This document shows, piece by piece, positions 1-6,954 of a stretch of DNA of 9,811 nt. Numbering within the stretch: position 1 is the first letter of the stretch; the number at the start of each line of letters is the position of its first letter. The position numbers and the translations under genes were made by a program. The notes beneath the pieces are model-generated. The model saw nothing but the letters and a program-made list of their open reading frames with translations. It searched no databases and was not told the DNA's origin. The DNA is taken from the NCBI GenBank assembly GCA_023265535.1, contig JAHFTI010000112.1, forward strand, positions 1-9,811, in the 5' to 3' direction. Source of the stretch: Opitutaceae bacterium. GTDB lineage: Bacteria > Verrucomicrobiota > Verrucomicrobiia > Opitutales > Opitutaceae.

Positions 1-139
1 GCCATCGCAGTCGCCCTTTTCAGGCAATTGTAAATCGTTTGGATCAGTAGTTTTCGCATCCTGCGGATTTCCAGCGCACAGATTCTCGCAACATCGGGTT
101 GCATCTGACCGGGGCTTTACCAGTCTGGCACGTTCCCGC
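1..139. other. Non-coding leader upstream of dnaB
   Basis: No convincing coding frame leads into dnaB from the left edge. The stretch is more AT-rich than the genes, especially around 15-60. TTGTAA at 28-33 resembles a -35 box, but I find no acceptable -10 box at 16-18 nt from it, so no promoter is called. A small hairpin can form from GCAAC (88-92) and GTTGC (98-102) with a 5-nt loop. Nothing resembling a DnaA box or an origin was seen. In many bacteria rplI lies upstream of dnaB; whether it does here is outside the window. Confidence 0.5.
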
Positions 140-1579
140 ATGGCAGACTCTTCCTCCCACGCCAATCGCCGCAGGTCCCGGAACCAGGATCAGGACCAGG
201 AATCCCCCAGCATGCTGGGGCGCATCCCTCCGCACTCGATCGAGGCGGAGGAATACCTGCTCTCCTGCTGTCTGCTCGACGGTGCCGACACGATCGCGCG
301 CTGCATGGAGTCCAAGCTGCACGCCGAGGCCTTCTACTCCCTCTCCAACCGCATCGTCTACGAACAGCTCTGCGAGATCTACCACGAGAAGCCCCCCGTC
401 GACCTCGCCGTCCTCGCCGAGGAGCTCAAGACCAAGGGCCTGCTCGAGAAGATTGGCGGCTACGCCTTCCTGACGCAGATCAGTTCGCGCATCCCCACCA
501 CCGCCCAGGCTCAGTACTTCATCGACCGCGTGCGCGAGCTGCACCTGCTGCGCCAGATGATCAAGGTCTCCACTGGCGTCGTGGAGAACTGCTTCAATTA
601 CACCGGCGGGCTCGAGGAGTTCGTCGACAAGGTCGAGCAGGACATCTTCGAGATCACCCAGGGGCGCGTCTCCGACTCCGTCAAGTCGATGAAGGAGCCC
701 ACCAAGGAGGCCATTGCCGTCATCAACAAGATGATGATGAAGCGCGGCGAGCTCACCGGCGTCTCCTCCGGGTTCAAGGACCTCGACGGCTTCACCTTCG
801 GCTTCCAGAAGTCCGAAATGATCATCCTGGCCGCCCGTCCCTCCATGGGCAAAACCTCCTTCGCCCTGAACATGGCGGAGAATGCGGCCATGCCCAAGAA
901 GGGCGACCCCGTCCCCGTGCTCGTCTTCTCGCTCGAAATGAGCGCCGCCCAGCTCGCCATGCGTATGCTGTGCTCCCGCGCCCGCGTGAGCATGAAGCTG
1001 CTGCGCGACGGCCTGCTCTCCCGCAACGGCAAGGAGACACAGGACCTCCTGCAGGCGGCCGACGAGTACTCCAAGGCCCCCCTGTTCATCGACGACTCCA
1101 GCCATCTCACCATCATGGAGCTGCGCGCCAAGGCCCGCCGCCTCGCCGCCCGACTCTCGGGTGGCACGGGCGGACAGCCCGGCACCGGGCTCGGCATGAT
1201 CATGGTCGACTACCTCCAGCTGCTCAGCCCGACCGATCCCCAGGTGCCGCGCGAACAGCAGGTGTCCGAAATTTCCCGCGGCCTCAAGTCACTCGCCAAG
1301 GAACTGAATGTTCCCGTCATTGTATTAAGTCAGCTCAATCGAGCTTCGGAAAAGGAAAGCCGCACTCCGCGCCTGTCCGACCTGCGTGAATCCGGTTCCA
1401 TCGAACAGGATGCCGACGTGGTTCTGATGCTCGCCCGCCCCAAAGACGCAGACGAAAAATTCCAAGTCGCCGCAGATTCCGCCGAGTTAATCGTTGCCAA
1501 ACAACGAAACGGCCCGGTAGGAGAACTGAGGCTTACCTTCCTTAGAGACATCACCCGCTTTGAAAACTACACTCCGTAG
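140..1579 (+). CDS. dnaB: Replicative DNA helicase DnaB
   Basis: This is the hexameric helicase that unwinds the chromosome at the replication fork and recruits primase. At 479 residues it has normal family length. The N-terminal helical domain starts at RIPPHSIEAEE (about residue 28) and runs to about 130. A linker and the RecA-like motor domain follow (about 205-479). Visible motifs are Walker A ARPSMGKTS (232-240, catalytic Lys238), Walker B MVDYLQLL (Asp357), and the SQLNR motif around Gln398 followed by the basic, Asp-rich segment typical of DnaB. A Gly-rich loop (about 340-352) sits just before Walker B. The first 24 residues are polar and low in complexity (Ser/Arg, then QDQDQ). Met25 (ATG at 212) is an alternative start with a possible AGGA about 10 nt upstream. 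The ATG at 140 has no Shine-Dalgarno sequence. Codon usage changes clearly after about 1304 (see findings). The 3' end overlaps or abuts bamA. The identification is very secure; the exact start is not. Confidence 0.97.
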   Translation: MADSSSHANRRRSRNQDQDQESPSMLGRIPPHSIEAEEYLLSCCLLDGADTIARCMESKLHAEAFYSLSNRIVYEQLCEIYHEKPPVDLAVLAEELKTKGLLEKIGGYAFLTQISSRIPTTAQAQYFIDRVRELHLLRQMIKVSTGVVENCFNYTGGLEEFVDKVEQDIFEITQGRVSDSVKSMKEPTKEAIAVINKMMMKRGELTGVSSGFKDLDGFTFGFQKSEMIILAARPSMGKTSFALNMAENAAMPKKGDPVPVLVFSLEMSAAQLAMRMLCSRARVSMKLLRDGLLSRNGKETQDLLQAADEYSKAPLFIDDSSHLTIMELRAKARRLAARLSGGTGGQPGTGLGMIMVDYLQLLSPTDPQVPREQQVSEISRGLKSLAKELNVPVIVLSQLNRASEKESRTPRLSDLRESGSIEQDADVVLMLARPKDADEKFQVAADSAELIVAKQRNGPVGELRLTFLRDITRFENYTP

Positions 1580-3917
1580 CACCTACGTGCGCCTGTTCCG
1601 CCACCTCTTCCTGACCGCGTGCTGGGTGTTCGGCCTCGCCGCACTCCACGCCCAGGACGCCCAGCAAGCCGCGCCCAAGATCAGCGCCATCTCGGTTCGC
1701 TTCGTTGGCTCCGCCAACGTCAACGAGCAGGTGGTCCGCGCCAACATGCAGCTGCGCGAGGGCTATGAGCTGGATGAGGTCACGGTCGACCGCGACATCC
1801 GCACCCTCTACAAGACCGGTCTCTTTGAGTTCATCGAGGTCAAGCGCGACTCCCGCCCCGATGGCACCGTCGGCCTCGTCTTCGAGGTCACCCCCAAGTA
1901 CCGCGTGCTCGCCATCCGCTTTGAGGGCAACAAGAAGGTCAAGACCAGCCGCCTCGAGAAGGAGGTCAAGCACAAGCCCAATCTCGCCCTCGACGAACGC
2001 CAGGTGAAGGAGGACCTCCAGAAGATCCGCGAGTACCTCCAGAAGACCGGCTATTACCAGGCCCAGGCCACCTATGCCATCGAGCGCAACCGCGACACCG
2101 GTTTCGCCACCATCACCTTCAAGATCAAGGAAGGCGCCCGCGTGAAGATCGCCGATGTGCGTTTCGTCGGCAACGAGCGCATGAAGGCCAAGGTCCTCCG
2201 CAAGCAGATGGAGACCAAGCGCTGGTGGATGTTCTCCTGGCTCACCGGCTCCGGCCGCCTCAAGGACGAGCAGTTCGAGGACGACCTCGACAAGCTTCGC
2301 GACTTCTACCGCGAGCAGGGTTACCTCGACGTCGACATCGCCTTCGACCAGATCAAGTTTGACTACCCGACTACCGGGAAGCTGCTGATCACCATCCCTG
2401 TCGTCGAGGGCCGCCAGTACCGCATCGGCGAGATTTCCGTCAAGGGAAACAAGCTTTACCCGTCCGACCTGCTCAAGCGCATCACGCGCCAGAAGAGCGG
2501 CATGGTCTTCGTCCCCTCCAAGCTGGACAAGGACGTCGAGACCATGGAGGACTTCTACGGCCGCGACGGTTACCTCGACACCCGTGTGCAGCTCATGCGC
2601 AAGCCGAACGTCAACACCGGCAACATCGACATCGTGTACGAGGTGAACGAGAGCGAGAAGTTCAACGTCGAGTCGATCCTCATCAGCGGCAATTCCAAGA
2701 CCAAGAGCATCGTCCTCCTGCGCGAACTCACCATCGGGCCCGGTGAGGTGTTCAACACCGTCCGCATGAAGATCTCGAAGCTGCGTCTCGAGAACACGCG
2801 TTTCTTCGATGACGTCAATGTGACCCCCGAGCCGACCAACATCCCCGGCCGTCGCAATCTCAAGATCGCCATCAAGGAAGGTCGCACCGGCAATCTCTCC
2901 TTCGGCGCCGGTTTCAGCTCCCTCGAAAAGGCCACGGTCTTCGCCGAGCTCTCCCAGGCCAACTTCGACCTCTTCAACGCCCGCTCCTTCTTCCAGGGCG
3001 ACGGCCAGAAGTTCCGCCTGCGCATGCAGGTCGGCTCCCTCTCCAGCGAAGTGGTGATGTCCTTCGAGGAGCCCTGGCTCTTCGAGCGCGAACTCGCCCT
3101 CGGCTTCAGCATCTACCGCTCGAGCTCCGACTACTACAGCTCCTACTACGAGGAAATCACCACGGGCGGCGAAATCTACCTGCGCAAGCGCCTCTTCGAG
3201 CTCGTCGAAGGCCGTCTCTCCTACGGCTACGACAACATCCAGATCGACAACGTCAGCGCGTCCGCCCCGCAGGCCATCCGTGACTATGCCGGCTCGCTCG
3301 TCATCTCCAAGGTCGGCCTCCAGCTTCTGCGCGACACCCGCGACAAGATCATCAACACCACCAACGGCAGCCGCGCCGAGCTCATCATGGAGGCCGCCGG
3401 CGGCCCCTTCCGTGGCGACGCCGACTACTACAAGCTGGAATTCCGTGGCTCCCAGTTCTTCCCTCTCTTCGAGGCGCAGACCCAGGTGCTCTCCATCATC
3501 GCCCGCGGCGGCGTCATGAAGGAATACGGCAATTCGACCGATGTGCCCTATTTCAACAAGTTCTACCTCGGCGGACCCTACACCCTGCGCGGCTTCGAGT
3601 ACCGCGAGGTCGGTCCCAAGGCCACCAGCTCGGGCGTCGGTGAGCCCCTTGGCGGCAAGACCTATGGCATGTTCAGCGCCGAGTATTCCCTGGATATCGT
3701 GAGCCCCATCCGCTTCGCGATGTTCTATGACGCGGGCTTCGTGAACGCCAATGCCTACGACTTCAATCCCGGCACCTACAACGACAACTGGGGCGTGGGC
3801 CTCCGTCTGTTCGTGGCAGGCGCCCCGCTGAGTCTCGATTTCGGTATCCCGCTCACCACCGACAAGTATAACAAGAAGGGAAATCAGTTTAATTTTTCCT
3901 TTGGCACCCGTTTCTAA
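1560..3917 (+). CDS. bamA: Outer membrane protein assembly factor BamA
   Basis: BamA is the central Omp85-family subunit of the machine that folds beta-barrel proteins into the outer membrane. The 785-residue product has a signal peptide (basic start, hydrophobic LFLTACWVFGLAAL, cleavage probably after LHA at residue 31). Five POTRA repeats follow at about 40-115, 116-196, 197-288, 289-368 and 369-444; each has the recognisable pattern of a V.G/F.GN strand start and a GYLD/GLFE/GYYQ-type turn. The barrel spans about 445-785. The conserved lid-loop motif appears as LRGF (676-679), and the protein ends with an aromatic residue in NFSFGTRF, as expected of an outer-membrane barrel. The start is uncertain. 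TTG at 1560 gives a natural MKTTLRS N-terminus and a 20-nt overlap with dnaB. GTG at 1587 gives a shorter but still valid signal peptide and a 7-nt gap. Neither has a Shine-Dalgarno sequence, so translation may be coupled to dnaB. It is followed 39 nt later by skp. Confidence 0.96.
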   Translation: MKTTLRSTYVRLFRHLFLTACWVFGLAALHAQDAQQAAPKISAISVRFVGSANVNEQVVRANMQLREGYELDEVTVDRDIRTLYKTGLFEFIEVKRDSRPDGTVGLVFEVTPKYRVLAIRFEGNKKVKTSRLEKEVKHKPNLALDERQVKEDLQKIREYLQKTGYYQAQATYAIERNRDTGFATITFKIKEGARVKIADVRFVGNERMKAKVLRKQMETKRWWMFSWLTGSGRLKDEQFEDDLDKLRDFYREQGYLDVDIAFDQIKFDYPTTGKLLITIPVVEGRQYRIGEISVKGNKLYPSDLLKRITRQKSGMVFVPSKLDKDVETMEDFYGRDGYLDTRVQLMRKPNVNTGNIDIVYEVNESEKFNVESILISGNSKTKSIVLLRELTIGPGEVFNTVRMKISKLRLENTRFFDDVNVTPEPTNIPGRRNLKIAIKEGRTGNLSFGAGFSSLEKATVFAELSQANFDLFNARSFFQGDGQKFRLRMQVGSLSSEVVMSFEEPWLFERELALGFSIYRSSSDYYSSYYEEITTGGEIYLRKRLFELVEGRLSYGYDNIQIDNVSASAPQAIRDYAGSLVISKVGLQLLRDTRDKIINTTNGSRAELIMEAAGGPFRGDADYYKLEFRGSQFFPLFEAQTQVLSIIARGGVMKEYGNSTDVPYFNKFYLGGPYTLRGFEYREVGPKATSSGVGEPLGGKTYGMFSAEYSLDIVSPIRFAMFYDAGFVNANAYDFNPGTYNDNWGVGLRLFVAGAPLSLDFGIPLTTDKYNKKGNQFNFSFGTRF

Positions 3918-3956
3918 ACCCTCTACTCACAGCACCCTCCTAATCCCATTTCACAC

Positions 3957-4643
3957 ATGAAAAATCCCGTCCGCATCCTCTTCGCCGTCGCGCTGCTTTC
4001 CTCCGCCGGTCTGGTCGCCCAAGCCCAGTCTGCCCTGAAGATCGTCGTTGTCGACATGGCCAAACTTTACGACACGCACTTCAAGACTGAGGAGACCAAC
4101 GCCAAGCTTCGCAGCGATGAGCAGAAGGCCCAGGAAGAGCTCGACAAGTTGAACAAGGAGGGCAACGCCCTCGTTGAGCAGTACAAGGAGTACCTCGACC
4201 AGGTGAACAACCCGGCCTCCACCGCCGAGGCCAAGCAGAAGGCCCAGGAGTCCGCCCAGGCCAAGTACGAGGAGATCAACAAGAAGCGCCAGGAGGTTCA
4301 GAGCTTCCAGATGAACACCACCAAGTTCCTCCAGCAGCGCATCAACAACTTCAAGACCGTCATGCTTGAGGACATCTCCAAGGTCGCCACCGAGATCGCC
4401 AAGAAGAAGGGCGCCTCGATGCTCATCGACAAGTCCGGCCCCTCCCTGATCGGCGTTTCCCCCTTCCTCTATGTCGATTCCTCCTTCGACATCACCGAGG
4501 AAGTCCAGGCCGAGGTGAACAAGGGCCGTCCCGCCGTTTCCCCGACCGCCGTCCCCGCTCCCGCTGCCCCCGCCGCCGCCACCCCGGCCGCTCCTGCAGC
4601 CTTCGGCGAGCCCGCCATCACGGTTCCCGGCGCCAAGAAGTAA
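3957..4643 (+). CDS. skp: Periplasmic chaperone, Skp/OmpH family
   Basis: Skp-type proteins form trimeric, tentacled cages that hold unfolded outer-membrane proteins between the Sec translocon and BamA. The 228-residue product starts with a signal peptide (cleavage probably after AQA, residue 23). A beta strand, LKIVVVDMAKLYD (27-39), matches the start of the family's trimerisation core. A long, charged, Lys/Glu/Gln-rich helical hairpin follows (about 43-150), and the core resumes with VDSSFDITEEVQAEVN (173-188). The last 38 residues (191-228) form an Ala/Pro-rich tail, which makes the protein clearly longer than the roughly 160-residue enterobacterial Skp. The gene follows bamA by 39 nt, the same order as in Proteobacteria, and ends at a strong terminator, so bamA-skp is probably one transcript with or without dnaB. 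The leader has no Shine-Dalgarno sequence and is rich in pyrimidines and A. Family assignment rests on layout and context more than on diagnostic residues. Confidence 0.9.
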   Translation: MKNPVRILFAVALLSSAGLVAQAQSALKIVVVDMAKLYDTHFKTEETNAKLRSDEQKAQEELDKLNKEGNALVEQYKEYLDQVNNPASTAEAKQKAQESAQAKYEEINKKRQEVQSFQMNTTKFLQQRINNFKTVMLEDISKVATEIAKKKGASMLIDKSGPSLIGVSPFLYVDSSFDITEEVQAEVNKGRPAVSPTAVPAPAAPAAATPAAPAAFGEPAITVPGAKK

Positions 4644-4660
4644 TCCGCACTTTCCTTTCA

Positions 4661-4692
4661 AAAGCCCTGCTCTTCCCGAGCAGGGCTTTTTT
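4661..4692 (+). terminator. Rho-independent terminator after skp
   Basis: A perfect 12-bp stem (4661-4672 pairing with 4678-4689, core GCCCTGCTC/GAGCAGGGC) closes a 5-nt loop, TTCCC. A run of six T at 4687-4692 forms the end of the stem and the tail. It lies 18 nt after the skp stop codon and only 40 nt before lpxD, so it either ends the bamA-skp transcript or reduces lpxD expression by partial read-through. Confidence 0.93.
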
Positions 4693-4732
4693 GTGGCTTG
4701 GCGTCGGCGCTGAAGCGCGCACGCTTGTCAAA

Positions 4733-5791
4733 ATGAAGGTCAGCTTCTCTGTCCAAGACATCGTCCAGATAGTACAAGCCTCCGCGGTGCGCGGCTCCTG
4801 CAGCCGTCCCATCGTCTCCATCGCCTCGCTCGAGGCTGCGGTTCCGGGCGACCTGTCCTTCCTGGGCAATGCGAAGTACAAGGCGCAGGTCGCCACCAGC
4901 AAGGCCTCGCTCATCCTGCTGCCCGCCGACTTCGAGGGCGAACCCCAGGCCGACCAGGTCTTCGTGCTGGTGAAGAATCCGTCCGGCGCACTGGCGCTCC
5001 TCTGTTCGCGCATCGAGCAGACACTCTGGCCAAAGCCAGCCCCCGGCATCCATCCCAGCGCCGTCATCGGCGAGGGCGCGCGTATCGACATTTCCGCTAC
5101 AGTCGGGCCGCTCTGCGTGATCGAGGCGGGCGCCGTCATCGGCCCGCGCTCCCACCTCCAGTCCCGCGTCCACGTCGGCCGCGCGGCTGTCATTGGCGCC
5201 GACTGCTGGCTCATGCCCGGCGTCACTGTCTCCTCCGAGTGCGAGTTGCGTGACCGCGTGCGCCTCCAGCCCGGTGTGGTCATCGGCTCGGACGGCTTCG
5301 GTTATGAGTTCGTGAATGGCCGCCACGAGAAGGTGCCGCAGGTCGGCGTTGTCATCATCGAGAACGATGTCGAGATCGGCGCCAACAGCACCGTCGACCG
5401 CGCCCGCTTCAGCCGCACGGTCATCGGCGAGGGCACCAAGATCGACAACCTGGTCCAGATCGGACACAACGTCATCATCGGCAAACATTGCATCCTGTGC
5501 TCCCAGGTGGGCATCTCCGGCTCGACGACCATCGAGGATTACGTGGTCCTCGCCGGCCAGGTCGGACTCGGCGGCCACATCACCATCGGTCGCGGCTCCA
5601 AGGTGGGCGGGCAGTCCGGCATCGCCTCCAGCCTGCCTGCCGGCAGCTACGTCACAGGCACCCCTCCGATGCCCTTCCAGAAGGACCGCCGCGTGAATGT
5701 CCTTCGCGAACGCCTGCCCGAGCTGTTCAAGCGCGTGGATGCCCTCGAGTCGAAGTTGGGCGAGGTGGCCACCGCCGGGGGCTCCGAGTAA
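4733..5791 (+). CDS. lpxD: UDP-3-O-acylglucosamine N-acyltransferase LpxD
   Basis: LpxD adds the second, N-linked 3-hydroxyacyl chain from acyl-ACP to UDP-3-O-acyl-glucosamine, the third step of lipid A synthesis, in the cytoplasm. The 352-residue product has the family layout. An N-terminal uridine-binding domain (about 1-100) contains the SLEAAVPGDLSFLGNAKY segment. A left-handed beta-helix of hexapeptide repeats (about 105-320) has many I-G-x-x repeats. A C-terminal helix follows (about 325-347). His245 in QIGHN and His282 in GLGGH are 37 residues apart, the same spacing as the catalytic pair known from the E. coli enzyme (His239 and His276). I chose the ATG at 4733. The frame extends upstream to a TTG at 4691, but that codon lies in the terminator's T-run. 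There is no Shine-Dalgarno sequence. Position after skp matches the classical bamA-skp-lpxD order, but the usual next genes fabZ and lpxA are absent and prs follows. Confidence 0.95.
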   Translation: MKVSFSVQDIVQIVQASAVRGSCSRPIVSIASLEAAVPGDLSFLGNAKYKAQVATSKASLILLPADFEGEPQADQVFVLVKNPSGALALLCSRIEQTLWPKPAPGIHPSAVIGEGARIDISATVGPLCVIEAGAVIGPRSHLQSRVHVGRAAVIGADCWLMPGVTVSSECELRDRVRLQPGVVIGSDGFGYEFVNGRHEKVPQVGVVIIENDVEIGANSTVDRARFSRTVIGEGTKIDNLVQIGHNVIIGKHCILCSQVGISGSTTIEDYVVLAGQVGLGGHITIGRGSKVGGQSGIASSLPAGSYVTGTPPMPFQKDRRVNVLRERLPELFKRVDALESKLGEVATAGGSE

Positions 5792-5794
5792 ATC

Positions 5795-5823
5795 CTGATA
5801 TTATGCCAACATTCGCATAAAAT
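5795..5823 (+). promoter_or_regulatory. Candidate sigma-70-type promoter for prs
   Basis: CTGATA (5795-5800, four of six matches to TTGACA) and TAAAAT (5818-5823, five of six matches to TATAAT) are separated by exactly 17 nt. The pair sits in the most AT-rich part of the lpxD-prs gap and begins 4 nt after the lpxD stop codon. It would give a 5' leader of about 35-40 nt. This is a consensus match by eye only, and the housekeeping promoter consensus of this lineage is assumed. Confidence 0.42.
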
Positions 5824-5842
5824 TCTTCCGAATTCGCACAAA
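5811..5842 (+). repeat. Direct repeat pair in the prs control region
   Basis: ATTCGCATAAA (5811-5821) and ATTCGCACAAA (5832-5842) match at ten of eleven positions. They start 21 nt apart, close to two helical turns. The first copy overlaps the candidate -10 box and the second lies near the predicted transcription start, the usual arrangement of a repressor site. No specific regulator can be named from the sequence. Confidence 0.5.
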
Positions 5843-5866
5843 CCCTCCACGATCCCCTTTCCAACC

Positions 5867-6817
5867 ATGAATGAGCCGCGGCTGAAAATCTTCTCTGGTA
5901 ATTCGAATCGCGCCCTTGCTGAGTCCATCTGCAAGGCGGTCGGGATGCCCCTCGGTGAAGCCACCGTCACCAGCTTCCCCGATGGCGAGTCCTTCGTTAA
6001 GATCAACGAGAACATCCGCGGTGCGGACGTCTACCTGATCCAGTCGACCTGCCCGCCGACGAATCACCACCTGATGGAACTGCTGATCATGATCGACGCG
6101 GCCCGCCGCGCCTCGGCAGCTCGCATCACCGCGGTGATCCCGTTCTACGGCTACGCCCGCCAGGACCGCAAGGACCAGCCCCGCGTGCCCATCACGGCCA
6201 AGCTCGTCGCCAACCTGCTCGTCGCAGCCGGCGCGAATCGCATCCTCACCATGGACCTGCACAGCCAGCAGATCCAGGGCTTCTTCGACATCCCCGTTGA
6301 TCATCTCTACGCCTCGCCCGTTTTCCTGAAGCATTTCTCCGAGGACGTACGCAGCGACCGTCTCGTCGTCTGCTCTCCCGATGTCGGTGGCATGAAGATG
6401 GCCGCCGCCTACGCCGACTCCCTCGGGGCCGGCCTGGGCCTCGTCGCCAAGAAGCGCAAGAACGCCACCACCGTCGAGGCCATCAGCGTGGTCGGTGATG
6501 TGAAGGATTGCGACGTGCTCCTCGTCGACGACATCACCGAGACCGCTGGCACGCTCACCGCAGCCGCCAAGATGCTCCGCGCCAGCGGCGCCCGCAGCAT
6601 CCGCGCCGCCGTCAGCCACTGCATTCTCAACGAGGTCGCCTACGAGCGCCTTCGCTCCGGGATCATCGACGAGCTCATCACCACCGACACCGTCCCGCTC
6701 GACACCCGCGGCCTGCCCATCAAGGTGCTCAGCGTGGCCGACATCCTCGGTCAGGCGATCCTGCGCATCAACAGCAACGAGAGTGTTACCAGCCTGTTCC
6801 GAATCAAGGGGTTCTGA
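5867..6817 (+). CDS. prs: Ribose-phosphate pyrophosphokinase (PRPP synthase)
   Basis: Prs transfers pyrophosphate from ATP to ribose 5-phosphate, giving PRPP for purine, pyrimidine, histidine, tryptophan and NAD synthesis. The 316-residue length is typical of class I enzymes. Hallmarks include IFSGNSNRALAESI at the N-terminus, FPDGES (about 43-48), the ATP-binding RQDRK (98-102) continuing into PITAKLVANLL, MDLH (129-132) followed by QIQGFFDIPVDHLYA, the flexible-loop basic cluster KKRK (195-198), and the PRPP-binding loop VDDITETAGT (220-229) with its acidic pair Asp221-Asp222. No key residue looks missing. The ATG has no Shine-Dalgarno sequence; its leader is C-rich. A candidate promoter and direct repeat lie upstream and a terminator lies downstream, so it is probably a single-gene transcript with some read-through from lpxD. 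Confidence 0.97.
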   Translation: MNEPRLKIFSGNSNRALAESICKAVGMPLGEATVTSFPDGESFVKINENIRGADVYLIQSTCPPTNHHLMELLIMIDAARRASAARITAVIPFYGYARQDRKDQPRVPITAKLVANLLVAAGANRILTMDLHSQQIQGFFDIPVDHLYASPVFLKHFSEDVRSDRLVVCSPDVGGMKMAAAYADSLGAGLGLVAKKRKNATTVEAISVVGDVKDCDVLLVDDITETAGTLTAAAKMLRASGARSIRAAVSHCILNEVAYERLRSGIIDELITTDTVPLDTRGLPIKVLSVADILGQAILRINSNESVTSLFRIKGF

Positions 6818-6849
6818 GATCAGCGTAGCGCTTCGCAGCAGCTTCCAAG

Positions 6850-6877
6850 ACCTCCTCCTGACCGGGGAGGTTTTTTT
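6850..6877 (+). terminator. Rho-independent terminator after prs
   Basis: ACCTCCTC (6850-6857) pairs with GGGGAGGT (6864-6871), including one G-T wobble, around a 6-nt loop. Seven T follow at 6871-6877. It lies 32 nt after the prs stop codon. Confidence 0.88.
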
Positions 6878-6895
6878 GTGAAAGCATCCCTTCAC

Positions 6896-6924
6896 TTGCA
6901 TCCATCGGCCTGCCGGAACATTAT
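6896..6924 (+). promoter_or_regulatory. Candidate promoter for htrA
   Basis: TTGCAT (6896-6901) and CATTAT (6919-6924) are 17 nt apart, in the gap between the prs terminator and htrA. Matches to the housekeeping consensus are modest (three and four of six), but the preceding terminator implies that htrA needs its own promoter. If it is used, transcription would start near 6931, at the foot of the hairpin described next. An alternative stress sigma factor could equally read this region. Confidence 0.33.
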
Positions 6925-6929
6925 CTCGT

Positions 6930-6947
6930 CCCCCTGTGTCAAGGGGG
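6930..6947 (+). promoter_or_regulatory. GC-rich hairpin overlapping the htrA ribosome-binding site
   Basis: CCCCCT (6930-6935) pairs perfectly with AGGGGG (6942-6947) around the loop GTGTCA. The 3' arm, with the A before it (AAGGGG, 6941-6946), is the only purine-rich Shine-Dalgarno-like sequence at a proper distance (8 nt) from a start codon in this window. The stem would therefore hide the ribosome-binding site. It could be an RNA thermometer-like switch, an operator, or chance. Confidence 0.45.
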
Positions 6948-6954
6948 CTCCCAC

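Noticed and set aside
28..33. TTGTAA as a dnaB promoter -35 box
   Set aside because: No acceptable -10 hexamer at 16-18 nt distance.
44..1105. Long minus-strand open frame opposite dnaB
   Set aside because: It mirrors dnaB codon structure. In GC-rich genes with C/G-ending codons the opposite strand often stays open. The product is low-complexity Gly/Leu/Asp/Val-rich with no domain.
4691..4732. Upstream TTG start for lpxD
   Set aside because: It lies in the T-run of the skp terminator. The ATG at 4733 gives the normal LpxD N-terminus.
5801..6901. Long minus-strand open frame opposite prs
   Set aside because: Same cause. The product is Asp/Gly/Ala/Val-rich without recognisable motifs, and prs itself is unmistakable. 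Other minus-strand frames opposite skp, lpxD and rpsA were rejected likewise.
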